Source: SKLM01 sp964421785 (GTDB lineage: Bacteria > Chloroflexota > Anaerolineae > B4-G1). Taken from it: 42,925 nt of DNA. Positions within the stretch are counted from its first letter, which is position 1. Each line of letters begins with the position of its first letter. The position numbers were made by a program, and so were the translations under genes. The notes beneath the pieces were generated by a model. It was not told where the DNA came from and ran no database searches. It saw only the letters and a program-made list of their open reading frames with translations. Location of the stretch: contig CAYQZG010000017.1 of NCBI GenBank assembly GCA_964421785.1, positions 1-42,925 on the forward strand, in the 5' to 3' direction. This document shows positions 1 through 7,650 of this stretch, piece by piece.

Positions 1-10
1 GCCATCCGCC

Positions 11-25
11 AGACTTCGGAAGTCT
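11..25. repeat. Short palindrome AGACTTCGGAAGTCT, copy 1
   Basis: A 15-base near-perfect palindrome with 7-base arms around one central base. It lies just beyond the 3' end of the HD-domain gene. About 30 bases around it match, in reverse complement, the copy at 24983-24997. The right flank, which contains TCACGTTGT, also resembles the right flank of the copy at 25085-25099. It is therefore a member of a dispersed intergenic repeat and not a lone hairpin. There is no T-run, so a terminator role is not supported. Confidence 0.7.
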
Positions 26-108
26 TTGGTCAGCGAAACTCACGTTGTAGTACTAGCCTTCCTTCGGGTCAGTCTTCTTTGGCTCTCGTACCAGCGTCCC
101 TCCAAATT

Positions 109-705
109 CTAGGAGCCTGTCTCGTTGATGGCCCGCGCCAGGCTTCGCACGGCCTCTGCCAGCTCCTCCACAAGAAGGTGAGGTCCTAACCTCCGCTTAC
201 TGACCTCGACGATCTTTCGGTAGTAGTCTAGCTGCGTTTCAGGCCCTTGATTGAAGTGGCGCCAGATTTGAGGTCCTTCTCGCCGCAGATCCTCCACAAA
301 GCTCTCGGCGTTGTGCAGGGCATCAGCGGCCTTCACAGCCACTGCCTCTCTGCTTGCATCGCCTATCTGCTCCAATGCCTCGCGCTTACGCACTTTCCAG
401 GGGCGTTTTTCCCCACGAGCGTCACGCTTGCGCTCCGAGAGCGCGTCCACCATCCCCGCTACTTTAGGCCCGAACCGCTCGGCGATCTCGGTCAGACTGT
501 AGCCCTGGTCCTCCACAACATCGTGTAGCAGCCCGGCGATGGCGGCTTCCGTCGAGAAGCCATGGCGCAGCAGGATGACGGAGACGTGGATGGGATGGAC
601 AATGTACGGAAGACCACTGCCCTTGCGTGTCTGCCCGTGATGAAGCGCGATAGCCAGCCGCAACGCCTCTTCATACGTCTCAGAATATCCCTTTTCTCTC
701 TGCAT
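109..705 (-). CDS. HD-domain phosphohydrolase, small alarmone hydrolase (Mesh1/SpoT-hydrolase)-like
   Basis: This 198-residue protein is the size of a stand-alone SpoT-type hydrolase domain. Motifs in order are RKGSGLPYIVHP (about 27-38), the metal-binding LLHDVVED (H61-D62), and VKAADALHNAE, which matches the IKLADRLHN motif of RelA/SpoT. No synthetase, TGS or ACT domain follows. In this family the enzyme removes the 3'-pyrophosphate of (p)ppGpp or a related nucleotide; the exact substrate here is inferred. The reading frame is open upstream to 837, but that extension overlaps the recD2 end and reads like noncoding sequence. ATG 705 has a GGAG about 8 bases upstream and begins at the conserved domain. 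It lies 82 bases after recD2 and is probably co-transcribed with it. Confidence 0.8.
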   Translation of the reverse strand: MQREKGYSETYEEALRLAIALHHGQTRKGSGLPYIVHPIHVSVILLRHGFSTEAAIAGLLHDVVEDQGYSLTEIAERFGPKVAGMVDALSERKRDARGEKRPWKVRKREALEQIGDASREAVAVKAADALHNAESFVEDLRREGPQIWRHFNQGPETQLDYYRKIVEVSKRRLGPHLLVEELAEAVRSLARAINETGS

Positions 706-787
706 TGTCGGCTCCAAGAGTCCGGTGTATTTTGGGTTGGAAGGTTGGAACGTTGGGCGGGCGAAGGCGGGTGACGAGGACTGCCAG

Positions 788-3052
788 CTAAGCTCTCTTC
801 TCTCGAAGTCGTATGCCGAGCCCGGAATGGCGCTCACTCACCTTGTCGTTCTTTACGGCAATCCATATGGCCTTACGGGTACCCACAAGCACCACGAGTT
901 CCTTGGCTCTTGTGACCGCGGTGTAGAGCAGGTTGCGCTGCAAGAGCAAATAGTGCTGCGTTAGAATAGGCAGCACAACAGCCGTATACTCGCTTCCCTG
1001 GCTCTTGTGCACCGAGATGGCAAAGGCGTGCACCAGCTCATCGAGTTCAGCCCAGTCGTAGGTGACGAGACGGCCTTGCTCCATGCGCTCGTCGGTCCGG
1101 ACGGTCATCGTCTGCTCCACCGTGTCGATGTAGGTCACCCGCCCGATGTCTCCGTTATAGACATCTTTGTCGTAGTCGTTGCGGGTCTGCATGACCTTGT
1201 CTCCGACGCGGAAGATCCGACCGCCCACCTGCTTCTCCTGCTTACGCGACGATGGCGGATTAAGCGCTTCCTGGAGGATCTCGTTCAGGTTAGAGACACC
1301 GCACGCCCCTCGGTACATCGGCGCCATGACCTGCACATCGTCCAGCGGATCCAGCCCAAACTTATGTGGGACACGCCGCTTCACGATATCGACCAGCAAC
1401 TCAGCCGCCTCCACCGGGTCTTCCTTCGAAAAGTAGTAGAAATCGCCAAACTCATTGAGAATGGGAAACCGGCCTCGGTTGATGCGATGGGCGTTGACCA
1501 CGATGCCGCTGTTGGCGGCTTGACGAAAAATCTCGGTCAACTTCACCACGGCGACACGGTCCGAAGCGATAATGTCGCGCAGCACGTCGCCGGCCCCCAC
1601 AGAGGGAAGCTGATCTACATCACCGACCAAGAGAACGTGTGTCGCTGAGCTTACGGCCTTGAGCAAGCGATTCGTCAGCAACAAGTCGAGCATTGAGGCC
1701 TCGTCCACGATGAGGCAATCGACCTCTAGCGGAGCCTCCTCATTGCGCTGAAACCCATGCTGTGGCGAGTATTCCAGCAAGCGATGGACGGTCTTGGCCG
1801 GCCGACCCGCGGCCTCGGAAAGGCGCTTGGCGGCACGACCTGTGGGCGCGCAGAGCGCGTACTTACGCTGAAATGCCTCAAGCGCGGCGATGACGGTGCG
1901 CACGGTGACCGTCTTCCCCGTACCTGGACCGCCGGTGAGAACCGTCACTTTGTTCGTCAGCGCTGTCCGCACGGCCCGCCGCTGCTCGGAGGAGAGATCG
2001 AGTGCCGCACGTCGCTTTGCTTCCGCTGTGTGGGTGATTTGCGAAAGGAGGCCATCCCAATCCACGCTCCGGAAGGGCGCCAGGCGCGTGCTAGGATCAT
2101 CTAGAAGACCTTGTAGCCGGTTCGTGACACCAACTTCGCCGTAGTAGAATGGGGCCAGGTAGACGGCACGTTCTTCACGCGTCTGGAGATCCGGCAACGG
2201 ATCGTCTCCATATCCCCGGTCCTCCTCGATGCTAGGATAGCGTAGAGTCTCGCGTTGTACAACCCTTTCGGTGTCGAGCTGCCCGATGGCGTCTCTAACC
2301 AGAGCGGGCTCGACCTCCAGAAGAGGTGACGCTTCGGCCACCAACTCCTCCTCCGGCACGTACACGTGACCCTCGTCGGCCAGTTGGCTCAGCGCGTAAG
2401 CCACGCCGGCCTGCACGCGGGAGGGAGCATCGTGTGGCAGCCCAAGATCCTGCGCCACCTTATCAGCGGTCTTGAATCCCACCCCCCAGATGTCACGGGC
2501 TAGCCGGTATGGATCCTCCTGCACCACCTCCAGTGCGTCGTCACCGTATGCCTTGTAGATCTTGACCGCCAAGTTGGTGGATACGCCGTGGCTCTGGAGA
2601 AACATCATCACCTCACGGATCTGTTTTTGCTCCTCCCAGGCCTCGGCGACGGCGGCGGCTCGCTTGGGGCCCACCCCAAGCACCTCCCGCAGCCGCTCAG
2701 GTTTCTCGTCAAGCACCTGAAGCGTGTCGACCCCGAAGCGCTGAACGACACGCCGAGCAGTGACCGGCCCAACCCCCTTGATCATACCCGAACCCAGGTA
2801 GGCCTTGAGACCCTCGACGGTGGCAGGCAGAACTTGCTCGCACCACTCCGCTTTGAACTGGCGTCCGTACTGTGGATGCTTCGTCCAGCGGCCCTCCAAG
2901 TGGAGACTCTCACCAGGCTGAACCTCGGGCAAGTTGCCCACCACAGTCACCAGGTCGGAGCGTCCCTTGACGTTGAGACGGATGACGGAATAGCCGTTTT
3001 CGTCGTTATAGTAGGTGATGCGTTCTACTGAGCCCTGAAGTTGGTCAGTCAT
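788..3052 (-). CDS. recD2: RecD2-type ATP-dependent DNA helicase
   Basis: This 754-residue SF1B helicase moves 5' to 3' on DNA. It has the long N-terminal region typical of RecD2: an OB-like start, then helix-hairpin-helix stretches such as IKGVGPVTARR (91-101), LGVGPKRAA (125-133) and IWGVGFKTAD (188-197). The helicase core carries Walker A GGPGTGKT (374-381), Walker B VDEAS (449-453), and near the C-terminus the motifs VHKSQGSEY and YTAVTRAKE. No recB, recC or addAB partner is in the window, as expected for RecD2, which acts alone in recombination and replication-fork repair. The start at 3052 gives an N-terminus that matches the family. The 236-base upstream gap holds a possible -10 (TATACT on the minus strand, 3228-3233) with no convincing -35. 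Confidence 0.95.
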   Translation of the reverse strand: MTDQLQGSVERITYYNDENGYSVIRLNVKGRSDLVTVVGNLPEVQPGESLHLEGRWTKHPQYGRQFKAEWCEQVLPATVEGLKAYLGSGMIKGVGPVTARRVVQRFGVDTLQVLDEKPERLREVLGVGPKRAAAVAEAWEEQKQIREVMMFLQSHGVSTNLAVKIYKAYGDDALEVVQEDPYRLARDIWGVGFKTADKVAQDLGLPHDAPSRVQAGVAYALSQLADEGHVYVPEEELVAEASPLLEVEPALVRDAIGQLDTERVVQRETLRYPSIEEDRGYGDDPLPDLQTREERAVYLAPFYYGEVGVTNRLQGLLDDPSTRLAPFRSVDWDGLLSQITHTAEAKRRAALDLSSEQRRAVRTALTNKVTVLTGGPGTGKTVTVRTVIAALEAFQRKYALCAPTGRAAKRLSEAAGRPAKTVHRLLEYSPQHGFQRNEEAPLEVDCLIVDEASMLDLLLTNRLLKAVSSATHVLLVGDVDQLPSVGAGDVLRDIIASDRVAVVKLTEIFRQAANSGIVVNAHRINRGRFPILNEFGDFYYFSKEDPVEAAELLVDIVKRRVPHKFGLDPLDDVQVMAPMYRGACGVSNLNEILQEALNPPSSRKQEKQVGGRIFRVGDKVMQTRNDYDKDVYNGDIGRVTYIDTVEQTMTVRTDERMEQGRLVTYDWAELDELVHAFAISVHKSQGSEYTAVVLPILTQHYLLLQRNLLYTAVTRAKELVVLVGTRKAIWIAVKNDKVSERHSGLGIRLREKRA

Positions 3053-3288
3053 CGCAGAAAATGGCTTTCACATTCGCTCCAGTTGCAGGAGCAGAAAAGA
3101 GGGGGCGTCGAGCAAGAAACGAGGCCTCAGTGGGCAACTTGCCCATGGCAGTTGATTCCTTCAGCCTGAGGAAAGCAAATACCTGGAAACCAACCGGGGC
3201 GGGACGGTTAGCTCCCAGGCACTGCTAAGTATACCCCATCGCAGAAACAGGGAGCGTTTCACATCCGTTACGAGCGTGTTAAAGTGTC

Positions 3289-4878
3289 CTACTGCGCACA
3301 ATTGTCTTCCAAGGTCGCTGCAATCAGGTCTTGCTTGAGCTCCCACAGGCGCTCCGTCAGGGAGACGTGATAGACGTGTGGGTTGATAAGCCGCTTGACT
3401 CCCGGATCCAGGCGCTCAATGTCGGCTCGACGTCGATCGCGCATATCCTCGATGAGGGGAAGTCGCTGCCCCCCCTTCCCTCGTGCTGGGAGATCGTAGA
3501 CCAGCTCACCTTTATCCAGCACATCCACCAGGAGGGGCTCGATCTCCTCAATCTCATCCTGGCTCAGCCTTCGATGGACATTGTGCTCCGTTGGATGATG
3601 TAGCTTCACCTCCTCCATCTCGCGCGGATCTTCGTCGTCAAGGCTAAGGAGATCGGCTGTGGCTTTCCCCCGCTTGTCATAGATGCGCCAAACGTGCTTG
3701 TGCCCGGGGTTGGGCGTCTTGGCTGCCGACTCCGATATCTTGATCGCCGGGATCCACTCACCCCCGTCACGTACAGCTACCAGCTTATAGACACCGCCCA
3801 AGGCTGGCTCCCCCCACGACGTGATCAAGCGTGTCCCCACACCGTAGACCAACCGGCCAATCAGGTGGTCGGGGTTCACGCCATATCGTTTCGCCTCCTG
3901 TTGAATTTGGGTGATGATCTGCCAGATATTGAGCTCGTCCAGGTTACTCGACAGGACAATCGACGTATCCGGGAAACCGGCGTCGTTTAGCATCTTGGCA
4001 GCCCGGATGCTGAGATGGGCCAAATCCCCGGAGTCGAGGCGGATGCCCACTGGCTCATGTCCCTCGCGCCGCAGCTCATTGAAGACCTTGATGGCATTGG
4101 GGACGCCGCTCTCCAAGGTGTCAATGGTATCGACGAGAAGCAGACAATCATCAGGGTAGACATCGGCGTAGGCCCTAAATGCCTCCAGCTCCCCTTCACC
4201 CAGCCCCATGAAAACCTGGACCATGCTGTGAGCATGGGTTCCCTTGGGCGGGTACCCCAATATGGCAGAGGCCCCAACGTTGGAGGTGAAGTCAGCGCCA
4301 CCGATGAGGGCGGCCCGTGCACCAGCATTGGCTCCCTTGTCATGGGCCCGGCGCAAGCCGAACTCCAGGAGCAGCCGTCCGTGCGTGCTGCTGTGGATTC
4401 TGGAGGCTTTGGTAGCAATGAGCGTCTGATAGTTGAGATGGTTGAGCAGTGCGGTCTCAAGAATCTGAGCCATCGTCAAAGGACCTTGGACCACAGTCAA
4501 CGGAACGTTTGGATGGACCACGCGTCCTTCCGGGACAGCGCGCATGGTGAGCCCCTCGAACGAACCGTTATCTCGAAGCCAACCCAGGAAGTCATCCTCG
4601 AACAAACGCTCCCCGGTCCGCCCGGTCTGACCCCGGAGATAGTCAACCTCCTGATCGCCGAACTTCGCCCACTCCATCCAGTCGAGAAGCCACTCCAGGC
4701 CCGCACAGATACAGTAGCCAGCCTTGTGGCCGTCGTAGGTGGGATAATCACGGAAGAAGTGATCGAACTGAACCTGTTTCTCATGAAGCCCCATCCGGTA
4801 GTAGAGGTGGGCCATCGTGAGCTGATACTGATCGGTGAATAGAATACCCTCGGCCATCGAACGGTCTGACAGTTTCAT
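3289..4878 (-). CDS. pncB: Nicotinate phosphoribosyltransferase
   Basis: This 529-residue enzyme joins nicotinate and PRPP to form nicotinate mononucleotide, the entry step of NAD salvage. Visible family features are the N-terminal LFTDQYQLTMAHLYY, the THGRLLLEFG stretch that carries the phosphorylatable histidine in the family, RRAHDKGANAGARAA, and the phosphoribosyl-binding segment GIRLDSGDLAHLS. The length is in the bacterial long-form range. ATG 4878 was chosen because AGAAGGTGA sits just upstream and the start matches the family; the frame opens 12 codons earlier with no such site. It has its own promoter at 4947-4974. No partner NAD gene is nearby, so regulation by a nicotinate repressor cannot be judged. 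Confidence 0.95.
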   Translation of the reverse strand: MKLSDRSMAEGILFTDQYQLTMAHLYYRMGLHEKQVQFDHFFRDYPTYDGHKAGYCICAGLEWLLDWMEWAKFGDQEVDYLRGQTGRTGERLFEDDFLGWLRDNGSFEGLTMRAVPEGRVVHPNVPLTVVQGPLTMAQILETALLNHLNYQTLIATKASRIHSSTHGRLLLEFGLRRAHDKGANAGARAALIGGADFTSNVGASAILGYPPKGTHAHSMVQVFMGLGEGELEAFRAYADVYPDDCLLLVDTIDTLESGVPNAIKVFNELRREGHEPVGIRLDSGDLAHLSIRAAKMLNDAGFPDTSIVLSSNLDELNIWQIITQIQQEAKRYGVNPDHLIGRLVYGVGTRLITSWGEPALGGVYKLVAVRDGGEWIPAIKISESAAKTPNPGHKHVWRIYDKRGKATADLLSLDDEDPREMEEVKLHHPTEHNVHRRLSQDEIEEIEPLLVDVLDKGELVYDLPARGKGGQRLPLIEDMRDRRRADIERLDPGVKRLINPHVYHVSLTERLWELKQDLIAATLEDNCAQ

Positions 4879-4946
4879 TGTGTCACCTTCTGCTAGAGGA
4901 AAGCAAATCCTCAAGACCTGCTTGCGTCGGCAAGATTATTGTGCAT

Positions 4947-4974
4947 AGGATAGTACATGGCCCAAAAAAGTCAA
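4947..4974 (-). promoter_or_regulatory. Putative sigma-70 promoter for pncB
   Basis: On the minus strand TTGACT (4969-4974) is followed after 16 bases by TATCCT (4947-4952), about 70 bases before the pncB start. The -35 matches consensus at 5 of 6 positions and the -10 at 4 of 6. It was found by eye and is untested. Confidence 0.5.
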
Positions 4975-5044
4975 GGGTAGATTCGCACCTCGTCGTCGGT
5001 AAGGTGAATAGTCACCGCCTTGTCTTTCCGTTGCCTATCGCTTA

Positions 5045-6991
5045 TCATCCACCCTCCCCCAGAGAAGCGGTCCATTTGCACCGGGGGAAGTTCGAACAGC
5101 CCTTGAACTTACCATATTTGCCCTCCCGGATCACCACGTCCCCGTCGCATTCAGGGCACGTCTCAGTCACTGCGCTTCTCTTCTTCCGGATGGGCTCGAT
5201 GCGTTCCCCCTTGTTCTTGCCTCTCGATACTTCTATGCTCTCCTTTCGAGCAGCCTGCTGCGCTGCCCCCAGCGCGGTCTCGAAGGGATCATAGAAATCG
5301 CGCAGCACCTCAACCCAGGCCCGCTCACCGCGCGCAATGCGATCGAGATCCTCCTCCATGTCAGCCGTAAAGGCGACCGCGAAGAGATCAGGAAACTGCT
5401 CAATCAGGAAATCACAGACCACAAAGCCGAGCGGCTGAGCCAGAATCGACTTTCCTGCTCGCTTCACGTACTTCCGCTTGAACAGCGTACGGACGATGCC
5501 CGCGTACGTGCTGGGGCGACCGATGCCGCGCTTCTCCAGCTCCTTGATCAGACTCGACTCGGTGAAATGAGAGGGGGGTTCGGTGAAGCGCTGCTCGGGG
5601 ATCACATCGTGGAGAAGTAAGGGCTCCTCGATCACCAGCGTCGGGAGGTCCTGGTTTGCAGCACCGAGCTTGTAGCTTGAACGCTGTGACCAGCGAACTG
5701 GGTAAACCTCCATGAATCCCTTGGACGACAGCTCTCGTCCGCTTGCCCGGAAGATGTAAGGCAGATCACGGCCTCCTCTTGAGCAGATCACATCCACTGT
5801 GGTATCGTGATACACGGCAGGTTTCATCTGGCTGGCGATGAAGCGCCGCCAGATCCACTCGTACAGCGCCGCTTGGTCCGTCGTCAGGTGTTCCCGCATC
5901 GCTTTGGGCACACGCTGGGAGGACGTGGGGCGGATCGCTTCGTGGGCCTCCTGAGCCACCTTCGACTTGGTCTCGTAGCGAGGTGGCTCGTCCGGGACGT
6001 AGTCATCACCCCAGTAGTGAGCGATAACGTCGCGCGCCTCCTGCTGAGCCGACTCGGCGACGTGGGTAGAGTCGGTGCGCATATAGGTGATCAGACCCAC
6101 CGTGCCCTCTCCGGGAAGATCGACCCCCTCGTAGAGCTGCTGAGCCACGCGCATTGTCTTGCTGCTGCCCCAATGGAGTTTGTGAGCAGCGTCCCGCTGC
6201 AGCGTGCTGGTGGTATAAGGGGGATAGGGGTGGCGCCGCTTCCGCTTTCGTTTGACCGTCAGGACCCGATAGTCGGCGGTCTGGATTCTGTCAATGATGG
6301 GGCGGACGTCCTCTTCGGTTTCCAGATCAGCTTTTTCGCCCTCGATCGCCACCAGCCGTGCGCGGAAGCGCCGAGCTTGATCGGTGATCTTTGACAGCTC
6401 AACCTCAAGCAGCCAGTACTCCTCGGGGTCAAAGACCTCGATCTGCCGATCGCGCTCCACCACCAATCGAAGAGCCACCGTCTGCACCCGACCAGCCGAT
6501 AGGCCTTTGCGCCCCCTGATCGCTTTCCAGAGCACCGGGCTGACTTGGTAGCCCACCAGCCGATCTAGGATGCGCCGAGCCTGCTGAGCGTTCACGAGAT
6601 CCATGTCGAGGGACCCAGGGGCCGCAACGGCGACCTCTACCGCCTCACGCGTGATTTCGTGGAACGTGATGCGGCCCGTATCCTTGCCTCGAAGCGCGGG
6701 CTTGATGGCCTCCGTCACGTGCCAGGCAATCGCCTCACCCTCTCGGTCAGGATCGGTAGCCAGGTAGACGGCATTGGCCTCGACGGCGGCCTCCCTGATA
6801 CGGTTAGCCTGCTTCTTTCCGCCGCGACGATACCAGTACGTCGGGCGGAAGTTGCTCTCCACGTCCACGCCCAGTTCCTTTGGGGGCAGATCGCGGATGT
6901 GGCCCATGGTGGCGAGGACGCGATAGCCCCGCCCCAGGAAACCACGCAGCGCCTTCGCCTTGGTCGGGGACTCAACGATGATAAGATCCAT
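5045..6991 (-). CDS. topA: DNA topoisomerase I (type IA)
   Basis: This 648-residue type IA topoisomerase relaxes negatively supercoiled DNA. The TOPRIM domain begins at residue 2, with E7 in VESPTK and the acidic triad in ATDPDREGE (D80, D82, E84). The catalytic tyrosine is Y303 in GLITYMRTDST. There is a single C-terminal four-cysteine zinc motif (C612, C615, C632, C638), so the C-terminal part is short compared with E. coli TopA, which has several. ATG 6991 has GGGAGAGG directly upstream. It is a single-copy housekeeping gene in most bacteria. The gene after it, pncB, has its own promoter. Confidence 0.96.
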   Translation of the reverse strand: MDLIIVESPTKAKALRGFLGRGYRVLATMGHIRDLPPKELGVDVESNFRPTYWYRRGGKKQANRIREAAVEANAVYLATDPDREGEAIAWHVTEAIKPALRGKDTGRITFHEITREAVEVAVAAPGSLDMDLVNAQQARRILDRLVGYQVSPVLWKAIRGRKGLSAGRVQTVALRLVVERDRQIEVFDPEEYWLLEVELSKITDQARRFRARLVAIEGEKADLETEEDVRPIIDRIQTADYRVLTVKRKRKRRHPYPPYTTSTLQRDAAHKLHWGSSKTMRVAQQLYEGVDLPGEGTVGLITYMRTDSTHVAESAQQEARDVIAHYWGDDYVPDEPPRYETKSKVAQEAHEAIRPTSSQRVPKAMREHLTTDQAALYEWIWRRFIASQMKPAVYHDTTVDVICSRGGRDLPYIFRASGRELSSKGFMEVYPVRWSQRSSYKLGAANQDLPTLVIEEPLLLHDVIPEQRFTEPPSHFTESSLIKELEKRGIGRPSTYAGIVRTLFKRKYVKRAGKSILAQPLGFVVCDFLIEQFPDLFAVAFTADMEEDLDRIARGERAWVEVLRDFYDPFETALGAAQQAARKESIEVSRGKNKGERIEPIRKKRSAVTETCPECDGDVVIREGKYGKFKGCSNFPRCKWTASLGEGG

Positions 6992-7073
6992 AGCCTCTCC
7001 CTGGATCCTCTAGGAACATCACGGGTGAAGTAGCTTCACACCTGTCGCTTGATCAGGAAGCTAAGCGTTTCCC

Positions 7074-7527
7074 TCAATCGTCACGTCCTGATCCGTGCTG
7101 CATATCGGCCAGGTCGACGTAGCGCCTGATGGTCCCCCCCTGCACCGACCAGATGCCGGTAGCGAAGCGCTCGATGAAATAACGATCGTGGACCACGACG
7201 AGCACCGTCCCGTCGAACGCGGTCAGCCCCTGCTCGAACTGCTCTCGCGAAGCGATGTCCAGATGGTTGATCGGCTCATCCAGAAGCAGCATGTTGCATC
7301 CACTCGCCACCAGCTTGGCCAAGGCCAGCCGTGCTCGTTCGCCGAAGCTTACGCACGATCCCTTGATCGGCCTGCTCTACACCGATGATGATGCGCAGCA
7401 GCGTCGTCTTCCCACAGCCATTGGGGCCGACCAACCCTACGCGGTCGCCGGAGTTGATGACAAAGGAGACACTATCCAGGAGAGTCTCGCCGCCGTAGGT
7501 CTTGGAGAGATTGCTCACCTGCAGCAT
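7074..7527 (-). pseudogene. ABC-F ATPase remnant with a large internal deletion and a frameshift
   Basis: The intact start reads as a normal ABC-F N-terminus: MLQVSNLSKTYGGETLL, then Walker A GPNGCGKTTLL. About 20 codons later the frame shifts. The other frame continues with the ABC signature SFGERARLALAK, Walker B LLLLDEP, NHLDI, and the H-switch region VVVHDRYFIERFAT. That ending resembles the second ABC domain of the family. About 80 or more residues normally lie between Walker A and the signature, and ABC-F proteins are usually about 550-650 residues. So most of domain 1, the linker and the front of domain 2 appear to be missing. The ribosome binding site (GAGGAG) before ATG 7527 is intact. 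A collapsed assembly is the main alternative. Confidence 0.85.
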
Positions 7528-7598
7528 GATGAGACTCCTCTACGGTCTGTCCAGGCGTGCAAAGCTCCACGGATCTCCAAAGCAGTGGCGAGAAAGCA

Positions 7599-7625
7599 CA
7601 AAAACCGTGGGCGCGCACTCACGGC
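7599..7625 (-). terminator. Possible intrinsic terminator after ftsK
   Basis: Read on the minus strand, CCGTG and CACGG (7620-7624 and 7605-7609) can form a short stem, followed directly by GTTTTTG. It lies about 25 bases after the ftsK stop. The stem is only 5 bp, so support is moderate. Confidence 0.45.
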
Positions 7626-7650
7626 CTGATTCGCCGGTTGAGGCAAGAAT

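Noticed and set aside
706..837. Upstream extension of the HD-domain gene
   Set aside because: It overlaps the 3' end of recD2, reads as low-complexity sequence, and ATG 705 has a ribosome binding site at the domain boundary.
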